Part shown: one piece after another, positions 1-7,041 of the stretch | Numbering within the stretch: the stretch's first letter is position 1 | Layout of the letters: each line of letters begins with the position of its first letter | NCBI GenBank assembly: GCA_030150045.1 | Contig: JASLGM010000029.1 | Coordinates: 1 to 42,440 of the forward strand | DNA length: 42,440 bases | Reading direction: 5' to 3' | Source of the DNA: Taishania sp. | Lineage (GTDB): Bacteria; Bacteroidota; Bacteroidia; Flavobacteriales_D; Crocinitomicaceae | Notes under the pieces: model-generated | What the model was told of the DNA's origin: nothing | Seen by the model: only the letters and a program-made list of their open reading frames with translations | Databases searched by the model: none | Made by a program: the position numbers and the translations under genes

Positions 1-66
1 CGCAAACGTTGATCTTTTTTTGTTCCCACACTTTTTCGAGTGAACTCGAAGCGTTTGGAAACAAAA

Positions 67-93
67 AAAGCTCACTTAAAAAAGTGAGCTTTT
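67..93. terminator. Chromosomal terminator outside attL
   Basis: The arms AAAGCTCACTT and AAGTGAGCTTTT form a strong hairpin with an A run on one side and a T run on the other, so it can act in both directions. It lies just outside attL. Before integration it would have stood directly downstream of tRNA-Lys and is probably that gene's original terminator. Confidence 0.7.
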
Positions 94-99
94 CATCAG

Positions 100-117
100 A
101 GTGATCCCGCTGGGATT
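100..117. other. attL, 18-bp duplicated tRNA-Lys 3' end
   Basis: The 18 bases AGTGATCCCGCTGGGATT are identical to 42328-42345. They cover the acceptor-stem 3' half, the discriminator base and part of the T arm of tRNA-Lys. The match stops abruptly on both sides, as expected for a site-specific recombination core. Confidence 0.92.
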
Positions 118-172
118 GACTAATATTTTAAAACCACCTGACAATACAGGCTTTTAGACATTTTCAAATTCT

Positions 173-205
173 TGCTGGCTGATATGCTAGCTGTTTTTTT
201 GAATT
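173..205. repeat. Subterminal repeat, left copy
   Basis: This block reads TGCTGGCTGATATGCTAGCT followed by GTTTTTTTG. A close direct copy lies at 42185-42218, about 110 bp inside the other end. The piece TGCTAGCTG also recurs inverted near 42162. Short repeats just inside both ends suit arm-type binding sites for the integrase or excisionase; that role is inference. Confidence 0.6.
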
Positions 206-329
206 AAATTGCATCTATTTGAAAGACCGTTCTATACTACAAGTATAGTCTAAATCAGTAATATACACAACTAAATAACTGTAAATTTTATGATTTTAAG
301 AGGTTTGGAAATGAGCCGTTTTAAGCACG

Positions 330-518
330 TCAAAACAAAATTTCCTCCACCTCATCGGGATTGAGTCCCAAGTATTCGGAGAACTCACGTATGGTCAAAT
401 ACTGGTGTTCCTGCTTCCCGATTTCTTCCTTTATTTTCTTGATGAGGTAACGCGAATAGCGTTCACTCTTTCCGGTGACGATCATTACATCTTTTGTATG
501 GATGACAAGGCGTTTCAT
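330..518 (-). CDS. Small conserved helix-rich protein, HTH-like
   Basis: A 62-aa basic protein beginning MKRLVIHTKDVMIVTGKSER. It has an N-terminal beta strand, a Lys/Arg-rich helix around residues 18-34, and a C-terminal stretch (about 40-60, TIREFSEYLGLNPDEV) that reads like a helix-turn-helix recognition unit. From memory, similar short proteins are common in mobile islands of Bacteroidota, usually unnamed. It is the leftmost gene of the island and is transcribed toward attL, away from the plus-strand cassette that starts at 781. A DNA-binding or regulatory role is plausible but not shown. Confidence 0.6.
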   Translation of the reverse strand: MKRLVIHTKDVMIVTGKSERYSRYLIKKIKEEIGKQEHQYLTIREFSEYLGLNPDEVEEILF

Positions 519-780
519 TTTTAGTTGGTTTCATACTTTATGTATACTCTTTCTATACTTCTTCTATGGTTATGGCATACTGTTTCACTTTTACAAAATT
601 ACGTGCTTTAATGGCTTGTTTTCGCTGCAAAAACACTCTAAAACAGCACAAAGTTTATTGCTCGGAAGTGTTGGTTTTTAGCGTATTTGGTTTTATCTGA
701 TGTTTGTGGTGTCAATGTGCACATGACAGGTAAAATAGCGGACCTGGTAACTCGCTTCATAATCAGATAAATCTTGAAAC

Positions 781-1530
781 ATGGCAAGACAAAAAGGGAT
801 AATCAAGCTGACGGGGAAAGTCGGTGATTTATCATTCTACAAGTCCAAAGATGGTTTTCTAGCTCGTGAGAAAGGCGGTGTTGAGGGTGAACGCATCAAA
901 AACGATCCTGCGTTTGTCAGAACTCGTGAAAATGGTATGGAGTTCGGTTCTTCTGCCAGTTCGGGGAAATTGCTTCGTGATTCTGTTCGTACGATGATGC
1001 AAAATGCTTCGGATGGTCGTGTTACGGCACGATTGACCAAAGTAATGACGCAGATTAAGAACATGGATCCGACCAGTGTAAGAGGCGAACGGACGGTTGG
1101 TGTCGGAATTGCTACTCCTGCTGCAAAAGCGTTGCTGAAAGGGTTCAATTTTAACAACCGTGCTGTTTTGGGTTCAGTGCTTTTTAAAAGCTATTCTGTG
1201 AATACAGGTACTGGAGTAATTGACCTGACAGGATTCGTTCCAATCAACGATTTGAATGTTCCATCAGGTGCAACTCATGTAACACTGAGAGGTGCCTGGG
1301 CAAAAGTTGATTTTTCGGGAGCTGTGTCTTCTGTTGAGGAAACGAATAGTCAGAACCTTCCGATTGACGGAACGGCAACGACTGTTACACTTACACCGAC
1401 AGCTGTGCCGGCAGGTGCAGGAACAGATTTGTACTTACTGATGTTGGAATTCTTTCAGGAAGTCAACGGAGTACAGTACACGCTTAAAAACGGAGCATTT
1501 AACGTGCTCAGTATTGTAGAAATCCAGTAA
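781..1530 (+). CDS. Unknown 249-aa protein, DUF6266-like N-terminus
   Basis: A 249-aa protein without signal peptide or membrane segment. The N-terminus MARQKGIIKLTGKVGDLSFY, followed by a basic stretch with RTRENGMEFG, resembles the start of DUF6266-type Bacteroidota proteins; this is a pattern impression, not a database hit. Residues about 30-115 look helical. The C-terminal half (about 125-249) is rich in Thr, Val, Gly and Asn and reads as beta-sandwich. It heads a four-gene plus-strand cassette that ends at the terminator at 2275. A structural or surface protein would fit the composition, but the function is unknown. Confidence 0.7.
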   Translation: MARQKGIIKLTGKVGDLSFYKSKDGFLAREKGGVEGERIKNDPAFVRTRENGMEFGSSASSGKLLRDSVRTMMQNASDGRVTARLTKVMTQIKNMDPTSVRGERTVGVGIATPAAKALLKGFNFNNRAVLGSVLFKSYSVNTGTGVIDLTGFVPINDLNVPSGATHVTLRGAWAKVDFSGAVSSVEETNSQNLPIDGTATTVTLTPTAVPAGAGTDLYLLMLEFFQEVNGVQYTLKNGAFNVLSIVEIQ

Positions 1531-1540
1531 TTCTAAACAG

Positions 1541-1801
1541 ATGGAAAAGAAAAAGTCCACGGACAAATTGAAGTCTTACTTCAAGCGATGCGGAAAGGAA
1601 ACTCCGCCCTTCTTCAAAAAACTGCGTTTGGCAGGGTTAATCATTGCAGCAGTTGGAACAACGGTTCTAGCTGCTCCGATTGCCTTACCTGCGGTTGCAG
1701 TGACAATCGCAAGTTACTTAGCTACTGCAGGAGCTGTTGCAACGGCAGTCAGTCAGGCGGCCATCAGTGATGGTTCAGACTGTGAAGAGGAAGAAAAGTA
1801 A
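1541..1801 (+). CDS. Small membrane protein with hydrophobic hairpin
   Basis: An 86-aa protein. A strongly basic N-terminus (residues 1-28) is followed by two adjacent Ala/Val/Gly-rich hydrophobic segments (about 30-50 and 52-72) and an acidic tail ending DCEEEEK. The charges would place both ends in the cytoplasm. It starts 10 bp after the 249-aa gene and is surely in the same transcription unit. Size and topology are holin-like, but there is no endolysin or other lysis gene nearby, so a structural membrane protein is equally possible. Function unknown. Confidence 0.65.
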   Translation: MEKKKSTDKLKSYFKRCGKETPPFFKKLRLAGLIIAAVGTTVLAAPIALPAVAVTIASYLATAGAVATAVSQAAISDGSDCEEEEK

Positions 1802-1863
1802 ATTATTGTTTAATCAGTCGGAGTGTGAAAAATAGAAAGCACTCCGACATAACACACAAAAGA

Positions 1864-2067
1864 ATGGAAAAGGAAAAAAACCAATGCAGTGATTTGATTG
1901 TGAAAGCTTCAATCAAACGCAAACCACGTTTTAAAGCTGGTTCTGATTTATCAAGTACTGTAAACGTGAAACGTATGGATGTGGAAGTGAATGATGTATC
2001 TACGGAAGATACGGAAGCATTTGACATTACGTTGCATTTGAAAATGCTGTGCAGTGGAAAACTGTAA
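1864..2067 (+). CDS. Small hypothetical protein
   Basis: A 67-aa protein starting MEKEKNQCSDLIVKASIKRK. I chose the ATG at 1864 over the in-frame GTG at 1825 because ATG is favoured and the upstream part lacks character. It is soluble, basic at the N-terminus and acidic around residues 40-55. Its end overlaps the next gene by 19 bp, which supports co-translation within the cassette. No family was recognised. Confidence 0.5.
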   Translation: MEKEKNQCSDLIVKASIKRKPRFKAGSDLSSTVNVKRMDVEVNDVSTEDTEAFDITLHLKMLCSGKL

Positions 2068-2252
2068 TCCCTAACTTGCAAACGGATCACACAACCGTTA
2101 AAGGAACAATCGGAGGGACATTACTAACGCTGTTTGCTATGATAGATGTTCAGGATTACGTTAAAACTATTATTCTGGCTTCTGTTGGTGCGATTGTAAG
2201 TTTTGTTGTATCGAAGTTCCTAAAATGGTGTTGGGATAAGTTTAAGCGTTAG
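2049..2252 (+). CDS. Small two-segment membrane protein
   Basis: A 67-aa protein with two hydrophobic stretches, about residues 18-32 (TIGGTLLTLFAMIDV) and 37-56 (DYVKTIILASVGAIVSFVVS), and a basic C-terminus KFLKWCWDKFKR. Size and topology resemble small phage holins. It overlaps the previous gene and is the last gene before the terminator at 2275-2300. Function unknown. Confidence 0.6.
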   Translation: MQWKTVIPNLQTDHTTVKGTIGGTLLTLFAMIDVQDYVKTIILASVGAIVSFVVSKFLKWCWDKFKR

Positions 2253-2274
2253 TAAGCTCAAACATTAAAAGGTT

Positions 2275-2300
2275 AAGCCGTCCGGATATGGACGGCTTTT
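2275..2300. terminator. Terminator between convergent units
   Basis: The hairpin AGCCGTCC-GGATAT-GGACGGCT is followed by TTTT on the plus strand and by AACCTTTT on the minus strand. It lies between the end of the plus-strand cassette (2252) and the end of the minus-strand gene at 2306, so it probably serves both. Confidence 0.85.
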
Positions 2301-2305
2301 CTGTT

Positions 2306-2713
2306 TTATCTGACCAAACTACACAAATAAGCTGTTTTCAATTCCCGGACCTGTGCGGACATCTTGAAAAATGCCTGTTCTTTTCTTTGGAACTCACGGA
2401 GTACCGGAATGGATTTCTGAACTACTAACAGAATGTGTTCCTGTGCTTTTTGTCTGATTAGTCTTTCTAACTCCCATTTACGAATATACAAAATCACGGA
2501 ACCGATTAACTCCCGTTTGATTTCTTTACTCTGCCATAAAGCAAACAATAACCAGTACAGACTTTCTTTATCCTCCCTATTCTTGCAGATACAAACAAAA
2601 CAATTCGGGCAGGGTTCGTTCATGGGTTTTCCTGTGTTTAGTCCACGGTTCAGAATAAAAAAGGAATTGCTTTCTGTTTTCATCCCTGGGCGATAGGTTT
2701 TTAATTGAAACAT
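2306..2713 (-). CDS. DUF6943-like protein
   Basis: A 135-aa cytoplasmic protein. The block FFILNRGLNTGKPMNEPCPN (residues 18-37), then CFVCICKNREDKESLYWLLF and ALWQS, recalls the DUF6943 family of Bacteroidota mobile elements; I give this from memory. Three cysteines around 35-43 (CPNCFVCIC) could bind metal. The C-terminal half is helical and basic. In such islands this gene usually sits near integration or mobilisation genes, and its role is unknown. Transcription is leftward, convergent with the cassette at 781-2252. Confidence 0.7.
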   Translation of the reverse strand: MFQLKTYRPGMKTESNSFFILNRGLNTGKPMNEPCPNCFVCICKNREDKESLYWLLFALWQSKEIKRELIGSVILYIRKWELERLIRQKAQEHILLVVQKSIPVLREFQRKEQAFFKMSAQVRELKTAYLCSLVR

Positions 2714-3071
2714 AATTATCGGTTTAAAAATAATGTTTCTTCCCTGTCGCTTCGCTCCGCATAATTATTCCAAAAGAAAGAGAGAAAAAAAAACGACTGA
2801 AAAGCCGAAAAAAAAGAAAAAAGAAAGCCCACTTTTTCAGGGATTGGATGAACTGGATGCAAGGTTTTTGCTATAAAAAATACTACCTCATCGGGATATT
2901 AAATTTTGAATGATGAATGCAGAATGGATGAGGTAAGAAGATTTGAATAACACTATGAAAACTGAGGTGGAGATTTTTTTAGTAAAACCCGGAGGGCTTG
3001 ACCTTGAAGAAAGGAAAGACAAGCCCCAACTTTGCGTTCATTTTTTATTTTTGAACTCACTAATTAAACTT
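2714..3071. other. Intergenic region with a nested hairpin
   Basis: No convincing gene. A very A-rich stretch lies at 2770-2825. A nested inverted repeat at 2994-3026 has outer arms GGGCTTG/CAAGCCC and inner arms CCTT/AAGG. It is about 45 bp beyond the stop of the Thoeris-associated operon and may end that transcript, though no clean T run follows. Confidence 0.4.
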
Positions 3072-3545
3072 CTAGCCGTAGAAGGACTTATCAATAAAAT
3101 CTATTCCGTTTTTGTTGATGAAAAAGGGAATTTTTCCGCTATAAAAGACTCTACAAACAGCAATTCTATGATTACCATCAATCACTCTCCAGTATTTTTC
3201 ATCAATATTTAATATAGGAGGTATAACTTTGTTATTACTTTCTAAGAAATGTAAGACTCTAGCAGTATCCTCTGCTTGTCTTTTTGCCCATAATTTATCT
3301 TTTGGAAAAACTATATTACCTCCTAGTTTATTATCTACAACCAAATCTAAATCAAGAAAAATAATTGTGTGGTTTTCAAAAAAGGGTTCAATAAACTCGC
3401 TTACTAATTGTGTGTTAAGATTTTTTAAATCAATTTTTTCTGGATCAATTTCCCAATCAAAGGTGATACTTAATTCACCGATTTTATGCTTTTTCTTATA
3501 TTCTTTAGCCAACAATGTCAACTCATTAAAACTCATTTTTTCCAT
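3072..3545 (-). CDS. ParB/sulfiredoxin-like protein, last gene of Thoeris operon
   Basis: A 157-aa protein whose clearest signature is WRVIDGNHRIAVCRVFYSGK at residues 119-138. The D-G-N-H-R core is the phosphate-binding signature of the ParB N-terminal/sulfiredoxin fold. Upstream, residues about 78-113 (VFPKDKLWAK, then VIPPILNID) match the usual beta-strand that precedes it. ParB-fold proteins bind or hydrolyse nucleotides (CTP, ATP) or act as nucleases; the activity here is unknown. There is no ParB HTH or dimerisation domain, so it is not a partition protein. It begins 11 bp after the last thsB and is probably co-transcribed with Thoeris. Confidence 0.7.
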   Translation of the reverse strand: MEKMSFNELTLLAKEYKKKHKIGELSITFDWEIDPEKIDLKNLNTQLVSEFIEPFFENHTIIFLDLDLVVDNKLGGNIVFPKDKLWAKRQAEDTARVLHFLESNNKVIPPILNIDEKYWRVIDGNHRIAVCRVFYSGKIPFFINKNGIDFIDKSFYG

Positions 3546-3556
3546 CAGTCCATTTA

Positions 3557-4153
3557 TTATCTCCCAGCATCTTTAGCTGCTTGTTCAATCCAGTTTGTCA
3601 GATTGGCTGATCCATTATTCCAATTATAGCTATATCTTTTATACAAGTCAGATAACGTCATCTCTTTGCCATTATATCTTTCTTTAAAATGACGATTCTT
3701 TATCACAGGTAAATCTCGGTACTTAACCCATTTGCCATCTTTAACTTCAAATAGTTTGATCGTTTTTCCATCATCACTCACCTCTAAGCCCAAATAATCA
3801 AAAGGGTTTTCTCCAGGCCAAAACTTTGTTTGCTGGTGTTTGTCTTTTATCCAGTTTATACCAACGCCTAACATACCTTTATTTGATTCGAAACTCTTCA
3901 TTATTTCATATCTCACCCAACGACGAGAATAGGTCTCGCTACCAATAAGGACACAAGTAACGCTTGAGCCAAATAGTTCTGATTGAATCAAAGATTTTAT
4001 TTTGTTAACTTCCTTCTCCTTGGCTTCCTCCCAAATTGATTCATCACGAAAAGAATTTCCTTTCTGACGGAACTTCCAACTATTACGAACAACATTTGCT
4101 CGAAAATCAACTACATCCTGATAGTGAAAAGAAAAATAAACGTTTCTTCCCAT
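3557..4153 (-). CDS. thsB: Thoeris ThsB, TIR-like (DUF1863/MTH538 type)
   Basis: A 198-aa protein with the N-terminus MGRNVYFSFHYQDVVDFRAN, typical of canonical ThsB. TIR-like strands follow (SSVTCVLIGSETYSRRWVRY, about 63-82), with the likely catalytic glutamate E83 in R-Y-E-I. The signature N-P-F-D-Y-L-G occurs around residues 116-122. In Thoeris, ThsB senses phage infection and turns NAD+ into a cyclic ADP-ribose isomer that activates ThsA. It lies fourth downstream of thsB1-thsA in the same operon. A distinct ThsB probably widens the range of phage triggers; that is inference. Confidence 0.9.
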   Translation of the reverse strand: MGRNVYFSFHYQDVVDFRANVVRNSWKFRQKGNSFRDESIWEEAKEKEVNKIKSLIQSELFGSSVTCVLIGSETYSRRWVRYEIMKSFESNKGMLGVGINWIKDKHQQTKFWPGENPFDYLGLEVSDDGKTIKLFEVKDGKWVKYRDLPVIKNRHFKERYNGKEMTLSDLYKRYSYNWNNGSANLTNWIEQAAKDAGR

Positions 4154-4158
4154 AGCTT

Positions 4159-4531
4159 TTATTTGACGGTTTTTACTACGTTATAAGCAGAAATATTATT
4201 TCTAGTATGTATGGCGATATCTATATAATGATCTATATTATTGTAAAAATCAGCCCATTTTACTGAATGGATATAAGAAGAATAACCAGAATAAGGTTTG
4301 GTCCCCACATGATTCGGACAATCTGTGTGAGTTGGATTAATAATATTAAACATGTTGTCTCTTAGAATTTGAAAAAGAAAGTCAGTCTTTAATGTTCTGC
4401 AATTACAATATGGGTAAGAATTATCTTGAATGAAAATCAACATAATTGCGTGCAGTTGATTGATATGCACCAGCCAATGCCTTAACTTGGTTATCTGCAT
4501 ATTTATAAGAAACGAATATCTTCTTTCCCAT
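4159..4531 (-). pseudogene. ThsB-like TIR gene, internal deletion and frameshift
   Basis: The gene opens MGKKIFVSYKYADNQVKALA, a textbook TIR-like start. It runs in frame to YVDFHSR and hits a stop near 4423. From there a different frame continues with the expected C-terminal part of the same family (TLKTDFLFQILRDNMFNI, then YIHSVKWADFYNNIDHYIDI and a final VVKTVK), ending at 4159. About 130 bases encode the N-terminal piece and about 270 the C-terminal piece. The middle, with the catalytic glutamate, is missing. It is therefore a remnant of a fourth ThsB-like sensor, 10 bp after one thsB and 5 bp before the next. The operon around it looks intact. Confidence 0.8.
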
Positions 4532-4541
4532 TTGCTTCAAT

Positions 4542-5033
4542 TTAGTACTTATTTCTGATTTCAATTGCTTCCTCGATCCAATCTTCTATATTGCTTTCTA
4601 TGTGTTCATACACATAGGTGCTGGTGCTATAAGGCGGATTATAGCACTTTACGATTGAAGAAAGAGATTTACCATCCATCGTAAAGCCATCAAAAGGATT
4701 GTTCCCTTTGTTTGATTGGTTACCAGAGCTGTCTTTCAGATTATGTATGTAAATTCCAACTAAACCACGACCATCATTCCATGCCTTTTCAATTTCATGG
4801 TTAATCCACTTTCTATTTGCAGTGTTTTCACCAACGAAAACAACTACACAGGACTTACCATGCATATTGTCGGCAATCCACTCTTCAATTGCTTTATTTC
4901 CACCATTTGTAACTTCTTCCCATTTATTGGAGGTAACGATCCCGTTTCCCTCAATTTTACCCATATTTCGAATTTGATTTGCTCTCCAGTTATCTGGGGC
5001 ATAATGAAAACTTGTAAATACTTTTCTAGCCAT
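4542..5033 (-). CDS. thsB: Thoeris ThsB, TIR-like (DUF1863/MTH538 type)
   Basis: A 163-aa protein beginning MARKVFTSFHYAPDNWRANQ, the canonical ThsB start. The TIR-like core runs through SCVVVFVGENTANRKWINHE, giving a likely catalytic glutamate at E80. N-P-F-D-G follows around residues 111-115. It is shorter than the thsB at 3557 and clearly diverged from it. It starts 2 bp after the thsA stop, so the two genes are probably translationally coupled. Expected role: infection-triggered synthesis of the cyclic ADP-ribose signal that opens ThsA. Confidence 0.9.
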   Translation of the reverse strand: MARKVFTSFHYAPDNWRANQIRNMGKIEGNGIVTSNKWEEVTNGGNKAIEEWIADNMHGKSCVVVFVGENTANRKWINHEIEKAWNDGRGLVGIYIHNLKDSSGNQSNKGNNPFDGFTMDGKSLSSIVKCYNPPYSTSTYVYEHIESNIEDWIEEAIEIRNKY

Positions 5034-5035
5034 GA

Positions 5036-6496
5036 TTAGATTTTTTGTAGAATGTTTATTGCTTTAATTGTGTTAGTGATGATTTCATCTTTAGAAAGGT
5101 TATCCTTTCCGAGTTCTTTTATTGCATTATGCAATTCAGCATGATTGGGATAGTACTTTGTTAACTCCGAGGTCACTTTTTTCCATAGAGATTTAGAAAC
5201 AGAACCTGTGGTACCTATGGGAATTGGGATTACATTGTGTTTTATGCAAATTTCAAATTCTTCTTCCATTCCATTCGAATCTTTTATCTCACCATTAACC
5301 AACTTGTTTCCGAAAACGAAAACCACGATACCTGCCTTTGAAATCATTTCATTTCTATAGTCGGTCCAGATTTCGAGGATAGTTTTGGAACCCGATTGAA
5401 TTTGAGGGAAAGGACGGAGAATCAGTAGATCATCTAGATTTCTGTAGTTTGAATTTAGCTTGTAGTCCAATGCCCCATTGATTACAATACTGCCAATTCC
5501 TAAACCGTAACCTGAAACAATTTTGTATTGATTTTCAGCCAATTTATAACTCAATGAATGGATCAAGTCTTTTGCATCTTCTTCAGAAAAGGGGGAATAA
5601 TCGTGAGCTGCTCCTGATAAAAAAATGTTCTTTCTCTTAACTCTCTTTTCAATCTCTGACAGGATAAGTGTTATTTCAGAATAATCATTAATCATTATTG
5701 CGCGAATACCATATCTAACTAAGTTGTCAATTTTTAGACCTTGCTTAATTTTAGCATATAGATAGTTTTCTTTATTCTGTTCTGCCGATAGTGAAGAATC
5801 ATTGAAGTCACTTTCAGCTATTTCTTTAAAGAAACAATAGTGGGTCGGAGTATTTCCTTTCAAAAGAATTTTAACCCTTCCTAAAATGTATTCCAAATTT
5901 GGATCATCAAAACTAAAACCAAGGAAAAGAAACGTTTTTGATACCAGTTCACCTCTTAAAGCAATTGTGAAAAGTTCCATTTTGTCATTGTAACTTTCAA
6001 AATCGTCTTTTGTCAAAATTGCTTCATCGGGAGAATCCTTATCTCCATGCATTTTATAAACTATCGCATCTCTTTTCTTTATATTTCTAGAAAAATCTGA
6101 ATTGCGAATTTTCTTCTCAACAGTTTTTCCTTCTGCCTCCAGAGTTCTTTCAATAAGTTGATCGTAATTCGTTGTCCAAAATGTGTCGATGCCAAGACGA
6201 GATAATATTTTATGATTCTCACTGCCCGAAGAAAGTGAAGTAAATTCATTAATTATCTTAGTATTTATTTTACTACGAGTGAACTTATTGAAATGATATT
6301 GAGCAATCGAAAGCAGATCAGTTTCTTTATCAATATCCAGCTCTAACTCCTCTGCAAGATCTCGTAATAATTCCTTCCAATTTACAAATCCTAAAGATGC
6401 TGAAAATCCAGCACCAGCGAAGATTGCAGCATCACCATTGTTAATTTCTTTGGCAAACTCATTAATAAACGCTTGCTGTTTCTGTGTAAATTCCAT
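5036..6496 (-). CDS. thsA: Thoeris ThsA, SIR2 NADase with SLOG sensor
   Basis: A 486-aa effector with the usual two-domain build. The SIR2 domain (about 15-285) has the NAD-binding G28-A-G-F-S32 motif, T-T-N110-Y-D with the catalytic Asn, and H150-G-D with the catalytic His. The C-terminal SLOG (STALD) domain (about 289-475) has IFLSGAAHDY, the glycine loop G329-YGLGIG-S336, R361 in LRPFP, and E411-E-E-F. In characterised Thoeris systems the SLOG domain binds the cyclic ADP-ribose product of ThsB, and the SIR2 domain then depletes NAD+ and stops the infected cell. All key residues are present, so the gene looks functional. It sits 2 bp from a thsB on each side. Confidence 0.95.
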   Translation of the reverse strand: MEFTQKQQAFINEFAKEINNGDAAIFAGAGFSASLGFVNWKELLRDLAEELELDIDKETDLLSIAQYHFNKFTRSKINTKIINEFTSLSSGSENHKILSRLGIDTFWTTNYDQLIERTLEAEGKTVEKKIRNSDFSRNIKKRDAIVYKMHGDKDSPDEAILTKDDFESYNDKMELFTIALRGELVSKTFLFLGFSFDDPNLEYILGRVKILLKGNTPTHYCFFKEIAESDFNDSSLSAEQNKENYLYAKIKQGLKIDNLVRYGIRAIMINDYSEITLILSEIEKRVKRKNIFLSGAAHDYSPFSEEDAKDLIHSLSYKLAENQYKIVSGYGLGIGSIVINGALDYKLNSNYRNLDDLLILRPFPQIQSGSKTILEIWTDYRNEMISKAGIVVFVFGNKLVNGEIKDSNGMEEEFEICIKHNVIPIPIGTTGSVSKSLWKKVTSELTKYYPNHAELHNAIKELGKDNLSKDEIITNTIKAINILQKI

Positions 6497-6498
6497 AA

Positions 6499-7041
6499 TT
6501 ACTTATTTAACCAATCATTTAATGAAACATTTCTTCCATCGGGATAAATAATCCTGTAAGAATCTGCTTTATATTGACTTGGTTCTATCCTTGGATATAT
6601 CTGAAGATATTCGTTCCCTTGCCAGGTAAGTCGATTATCGGCTAATGGTAGAACGCAAATCCTGTCAGCTGACAACTTGTAAGTATCACCAATACCAACT
6701 TCCCAGTTACACCATTTAGAAGCAATAGCATTATTGGTTGCCAAAAACACAAACCTTTCATTGTTGTAGATTTGTTTTTTAATATTTTGAGCGGTAATTC
6801 CATTAGTTCGTTGAGGCATAGTGGTATCAGCCCAGTCAACATATATTGAGATACCTAAATCTTCAAAGAAAGTTTTTGCTTGTGCGATTACTTCCTTATC
6901 TGTATGCGAATGGGAAAGAAAAATACTTGTTTTTGAAGTACTAGATGAAAAAGTTCGGGTTTCATTTACGAAGGACAAACCCCTCTTTCTTGCTTTATTG
7001 AGGGCAATTGCCTCAAATTCTTGTCTTGTGAATATTGCCAT
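6499..7041 (-). CDS. thsB: Thoeris TIR protein, classical TIR type
   Basis: I start this 180-aa protein at the ATG at 7041 (MAIFTRQEFEAIALNKARKR); the open frame continues upstream only into G-rich non-coding DNA. A basic N-terminal helix of about 35 residues precedes a classical TIR domain: TSIFLSHSHTDKE (38-50), ISIYVDWAD (64-72), and SKWCNWEVGIGD with the likely catalytic E114. This differs from the DUF1863-type ThsB copies downstream, so the operon combines two TIR subfamilies. It is the first gene of the operon and ends 2 bp before thsA. Confidence 0.88.
   Translation of the reverse strand: MAIFTRQEFEAIALNKARKRGLSFVNETRTFSSSTSKTSIFLSHSHTDKEVIAQAKTFFEDLGISIYVDWADTTMPQRTNGITAQNIKKQIYNNERFVFLATNNAIASKWCNWEVGIGDTYKLSADRICVLPLADNRLTWQGNEYLQIYPRIEPSQYKADSYRIIYPDGRNVSLNDWLNK

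Noticed and set aside
475..681. Plus-strand frame of 68 codons near the left end
   Set aside because: It is rich in Phe, Leu and Tyr by AT bias, overlaps the better-supported 330-518 gene and has no recognisable pattern.
2943..3212. Plus-strand 89-codon frame at the end of the Thoeris operon
   Set aside because: Most of it is antisense to the ParB-like gene, and the remainder is non-coding with a hairpin.
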